Shown one piece after another: positions 6,321 to 7,675 of a stretch of DNA of 7,675 nucleotides. Location: positions 4,827 through 12,501 of the forward strand of contig DUZB01000073.1 in the NCBI GenBank assembly GCA_013349725.1, written 5' to 3'. Positions within the stretch are counted from its first letter, which is position 1; each line of letters begins with the position of its first letter. The stretch comes from Deltaproteobacteria bacterium (GTDB taxonomy: Bacteria > Desulfobacterota > DSM-4660 > Desulfatiglandales > Desulfatiglandaceae). The notes under the pieces were generated by a model. The model was given only the letters and a program-made list of their open reading frames with translations, ran no database searches and had not been told where the DNA came from. Both the position numbers and the translations under genes were made by a program.

Positions 6321-7256
6321 TCAGCCCTGATGGCCGGAGAAGAGTTTTTTAGCCGTCAGGACATCTTTTCTGATCTGATCTGACAGTTCGTCGATGGACG
6401 CGAATTTTCTTTCATTTCTCAGGCGTTTTTTGAATCGGATGATAATGTTTTTCCCGACCAGGTCTCTCTCGAAATCGAGGATGTGGGTTTCAACGGAAAA
6501 AGGCCCTTTTCCAAAAGTCGGATTGTATCCGATGTTGGTTACCCCTTCAAAAACCGTGTCATCAATGACCACATGAACGGCATAGACCCCCACCCTGGGG
6601 ACCAGTTCATCTATCGGGTCAAGATTTGCCGTGGGAAAGCCTAACAGTCTGCCTCCCCTGTTCATTCCTTTGATGACCTGCCCGGAAATCTGGTAATCCC
6701 TGCCCAACAAAAGTTTTGCGTCGGGGAGATTGCCCTCCTGAAGCAGTTCTCGAATAGCGGTGCTCGACACCAGTCTGCCTCCAATGTGTACCGGTTCCGC
6801 CACATGAACAAGGAATCCGCCGGTCTGTCCCATCTCCTTGAGAAGTTCGATATTGCCCTCACGTCCTCTCCCAAAGCTGTAGTCGTATCCCACCACGATT
6901 TCCCTTATCCCGATCCCGTCAAGCAGAATATTCTGTACGAATTCGCGGGCGGAAATGGATGCGAAATTTCTTGTGAAGGGAATGCAGAAGATGATTTCGA
7001 TGCCTGCGGCCTTTATGAGACTCAGTTTCTGTTCAGTAGGGGTGATGAGGGGAGGGCCGTTGCCCGGTTTCATGACTTTCAGGGGATGAGGATCAAAGGT
7101 AATGACCACAGATTCGCCGTTGATCATTGCCGCCCGCTGCTTTACCATGTCAAACAGAGTCAGGTGTCCCCTGTGAACGCCGTCAAAATTTCCGATAGTG
7201 GCTACCGGGTTTCTTAAAGGGTTTACCGTTTGTGCGAAGTCGAAAAATACAGACAT
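6321..7256 (-). CDS. ribF: Bifunctional riboflavin kinase / FMN adenylyltransferase
   Basis: RibF phosphorylates riboflavin to FMN and adenylates FMN to FAD in the cytoplasm. The 311 residues are a normal length. N-terminal nucleotidyltransferase (FAD synthetase) half: GNFDGVHRGH (22-31), FDPHP (54-58), GYDYSFGRGREGN (123-135) and SSTAIR (164-169). C-terminal riboflavin kinase half: GRLLGFPTANL (202-212, with the PTAN metal/nucleotide motif), NIGYNPTFG (241-249) and the ETHILDF segment (256-262). The ATG at 7256 gives a standard N-terminus; the nearest purine-rich element (GGAG) is about 13 nt away, so initiation looks weak. It sits directly upstream of rnf on the same strand and makes the FMN and FAD that Rnf and ApbE need. 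Confidence 0.97.
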   Translation of the reverse strand: MSVFFDFAQTVNPLRNPVATIGNFDGVHRGHLTLFDMVKQRAAMINGESVVITFDPHPLKVMKPGNGPPLITPTEQKLSLIKAAGIEIIFCIPFTRNFASISAREFVQNILLDGIGIREIVVGYDYSFGRGREGNIELLKEMGQTGGFLVHVAEPVHIGGRLVSSTAIRELLQEGNLPDAKLLLGRDYQISGQVIKGMNRGGRLLGFPTANLDPIDELVPRVGVYAVHVVIDDTVFEGVTNIGYNPTFGKGPFSVETHILDFERDLVGKNIIIRFKKRLRNERKFASIDELSDQIRKDVLTAKKLFSGHQG

Positions 7257-7295
7257 TGCCGATGTGGTGCTCCATGAAATTATTGGTAAAAACTG

Positions 7296-7324
7296 TTGAC
7301 AAACAGAATCAAATATCTTAACAT
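7296..7324 (+). promoter_or_regulatory. Promoter of tRNA-Leu
   Basis: TTGACA (7296-7301), 17-nt spacer, TAACAT (7319-7324; four of six -10 matches). Transcription would start near 7331, about 23 nt before the mature tRNA. The box sequences overlap the upstream region of the divergent ribF. Confidence 0.7.
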
Positions 7325-7335
7325 CGTCGTGTTAA
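7318..7335. repeat. Inverted repeat over the tRNA-Leu -10/start region
   Basis: TTAACA (7318-7323) and TGTTAA (7330-7335) are exact inverted copies with a 6-nt spacer. Partial matches continue outward (ATCT on the left, AAAGAT on the right, with a two-base offset). The position over the -10 and start would suit an operator, but AT-rich promoter DNA produces such repeats readily. Confidence 0.3.
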
Positions 7336-7353
7336 AAGATCAACCCAATTTTT

Positions 7354-7440
7354 GCCGAAGTGGCGGAACTGGTAGACGCGCTAGGTTCAGGGTCTAGTGA
7401 GTGTATGCTTGTGCGAGTTCGAGTCTCGCCTTCGGCACCA
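7354..7440 (+). tRNA. tRNA-Leu (anticodon CAG)
   Basis: 87 nt with an encoded CCA end. The acceptor stem GCCGAAG pairs with CTTCGGC, followed by discriminator A. The anticodon stem CTAGG/TCTAG encloses the loop TTCAGGG with anticodon CAG, reading CUG codons. The variable region is long (about 15 nt), as expected for class II tRNA-Leu. The T arm is GCGAG-TTCGAGT-CTCGC. Confidence 0.98.
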
Positions 7441-7449
7441 TGTATGGAA

Positions 7450-7491
7450 AAAGGCTGTAATCTTTACCGGTTACGGCCTTTCTTTTTTTTT
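7450..7491 (+). terminator. Rho-independent terminator of tRNA-Leu
   Basis: The arms AAAGGCTGTAA (7450-7460) and TTACGGCCTTT (7471-7481) form an 11-bp stem with one G-U pair and a 10-nt loop, followed by C and nine T (7483-7491). It begins 10 nt after the tRNA CCA end. Confidence 0.92.
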
Positions 7492-7635
7492 GAGGATGCG
7501 GGGAGTATCCGTTTGAAGGGTGATTGATGCACTTGTGGTGGAGATTACTTCGTATTATTATTGTTCCTTGTTTGGTATTTCCGGCCGGTAATGAATACCG
7601 TGACGAGGCCAACTACAGTTGCACCAACAACAATC

Positions 7636-7675
7636 AAGTTGGTGCGCTACATCCACCTCAATCCCTTAAAAGCGG
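7636..7675 (+). pseudogene. Fragment resembling a REP-associated (IS200-like, Y1) transposase
   Basis: The last 40 bp read KLVRYIHLNPLKA, matching the very characteristic (L)VRYIHLNPLRA segment of Y1/RAYT-type transposases. In intact members this lies well inside the protein, about 100 or more residues from the start. Here the frame is open only from 7528 (a TGA at 7525-7527 closes it), and the preceding residues (from Met 7591: MNTVTRPTTVAPTT) do not resemble the family. It is therefore likely a 5'-truncated or decayed copy, or a frameshifted one, continuing beyond the window. The rest of the stretch after the tRNA terminator (7492-7635) shows nothing else I can identify. Confidence 0.5.

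Noticed and set aside
7257..7353. FMN riboswitch upstream of ribF
   Set aside because: The gap is under 100 bp, is shared with the tRNA promoter, and shows no sign of the conserved multi-helix RFN element.
7394..7612. Minus-strand open frame ending in ARLELAQAYTH
   Set aside because: Its end is the reverse complement of the tRNA-Leu gene and it runs through the terminator, a familiar spurious ORF type.
7527..7675. Plus-strand frame beginning MHLWWRLL with a signal-peptide-like stretch
   Set aside because: It has only a modest upstream GAAGGG, runs off the edge, and overlaps the transposase-like segment in another frame; evidence is too thin to call a gene.

Overview
The window looks like chromosomal DNA of a strictly anaerobic Gram-negative bacterium. 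A sulfate-reducing Desulfobacterota (old Deltaproteobacteria) is my best guess, from the style of the Rnf proteins, the long ferredoxin-rich RnfB, the lipoprotein signal and the Tat signal. This assignment is inference. Almost everything is on the minus strand and belongs to one pathway.

Layout from right to left, in the direction of transcription. A plus-strand tRNA-Leu(CAG) lies at 7354-7440 with its own promoter and terminator; a short transposase remnant follows at the right edge. Divergent from the tRNA is ribF (6321-7256, FMN/FAD synthesis). After a 118-bp gap holding a good sigma70-type promoter comes the rnf operon in the order rnfC-rnfD-rnfG-rnfE-rnfA-rnfB (6202 to 394), with short gaps or overlaps. 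It is followed by the 5' third of apbE (1-328), whose product flavinylates RnfG and RnfD. The genes form one functional set: RibF makes FMN and FAD, ApbE attaches FMN from FAD to RnfG and RnfD, and the Rnf complex couples ferredoxin oxidation and NAD+ reduction to ion transport across the inner membrane.

The most striking point is rnfB. It is a complete 290-codon frame interrupted by one in-frame TGA (1102-1104, codon 54), exactly where the first Cys of the conserved N-terminal C-x2-C-x4-C-x17-C iron-sulfur motif belongs. Reading frame and conservation continue undisturbed on both sides, and a hairpin with an apical GGG starts 18 nt after the TGA. This fits a selenocysteine-containing RnfB in which Sec would ligate an Fe-S cluster; a point mutation or sequencing error is the main alternative. 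Two other Rnf subunits are also unusual. RnfA carries an N-terminal lipoprotein signal plus an Ig-like extracytoplasmic domain (about 125 extra residues). RnfE lacks the second conserved membrane Cys (Ala113), with a new Cys 11 residues later. Together they suggest a modified Rnf lineage with changed Fe-S chemistry.
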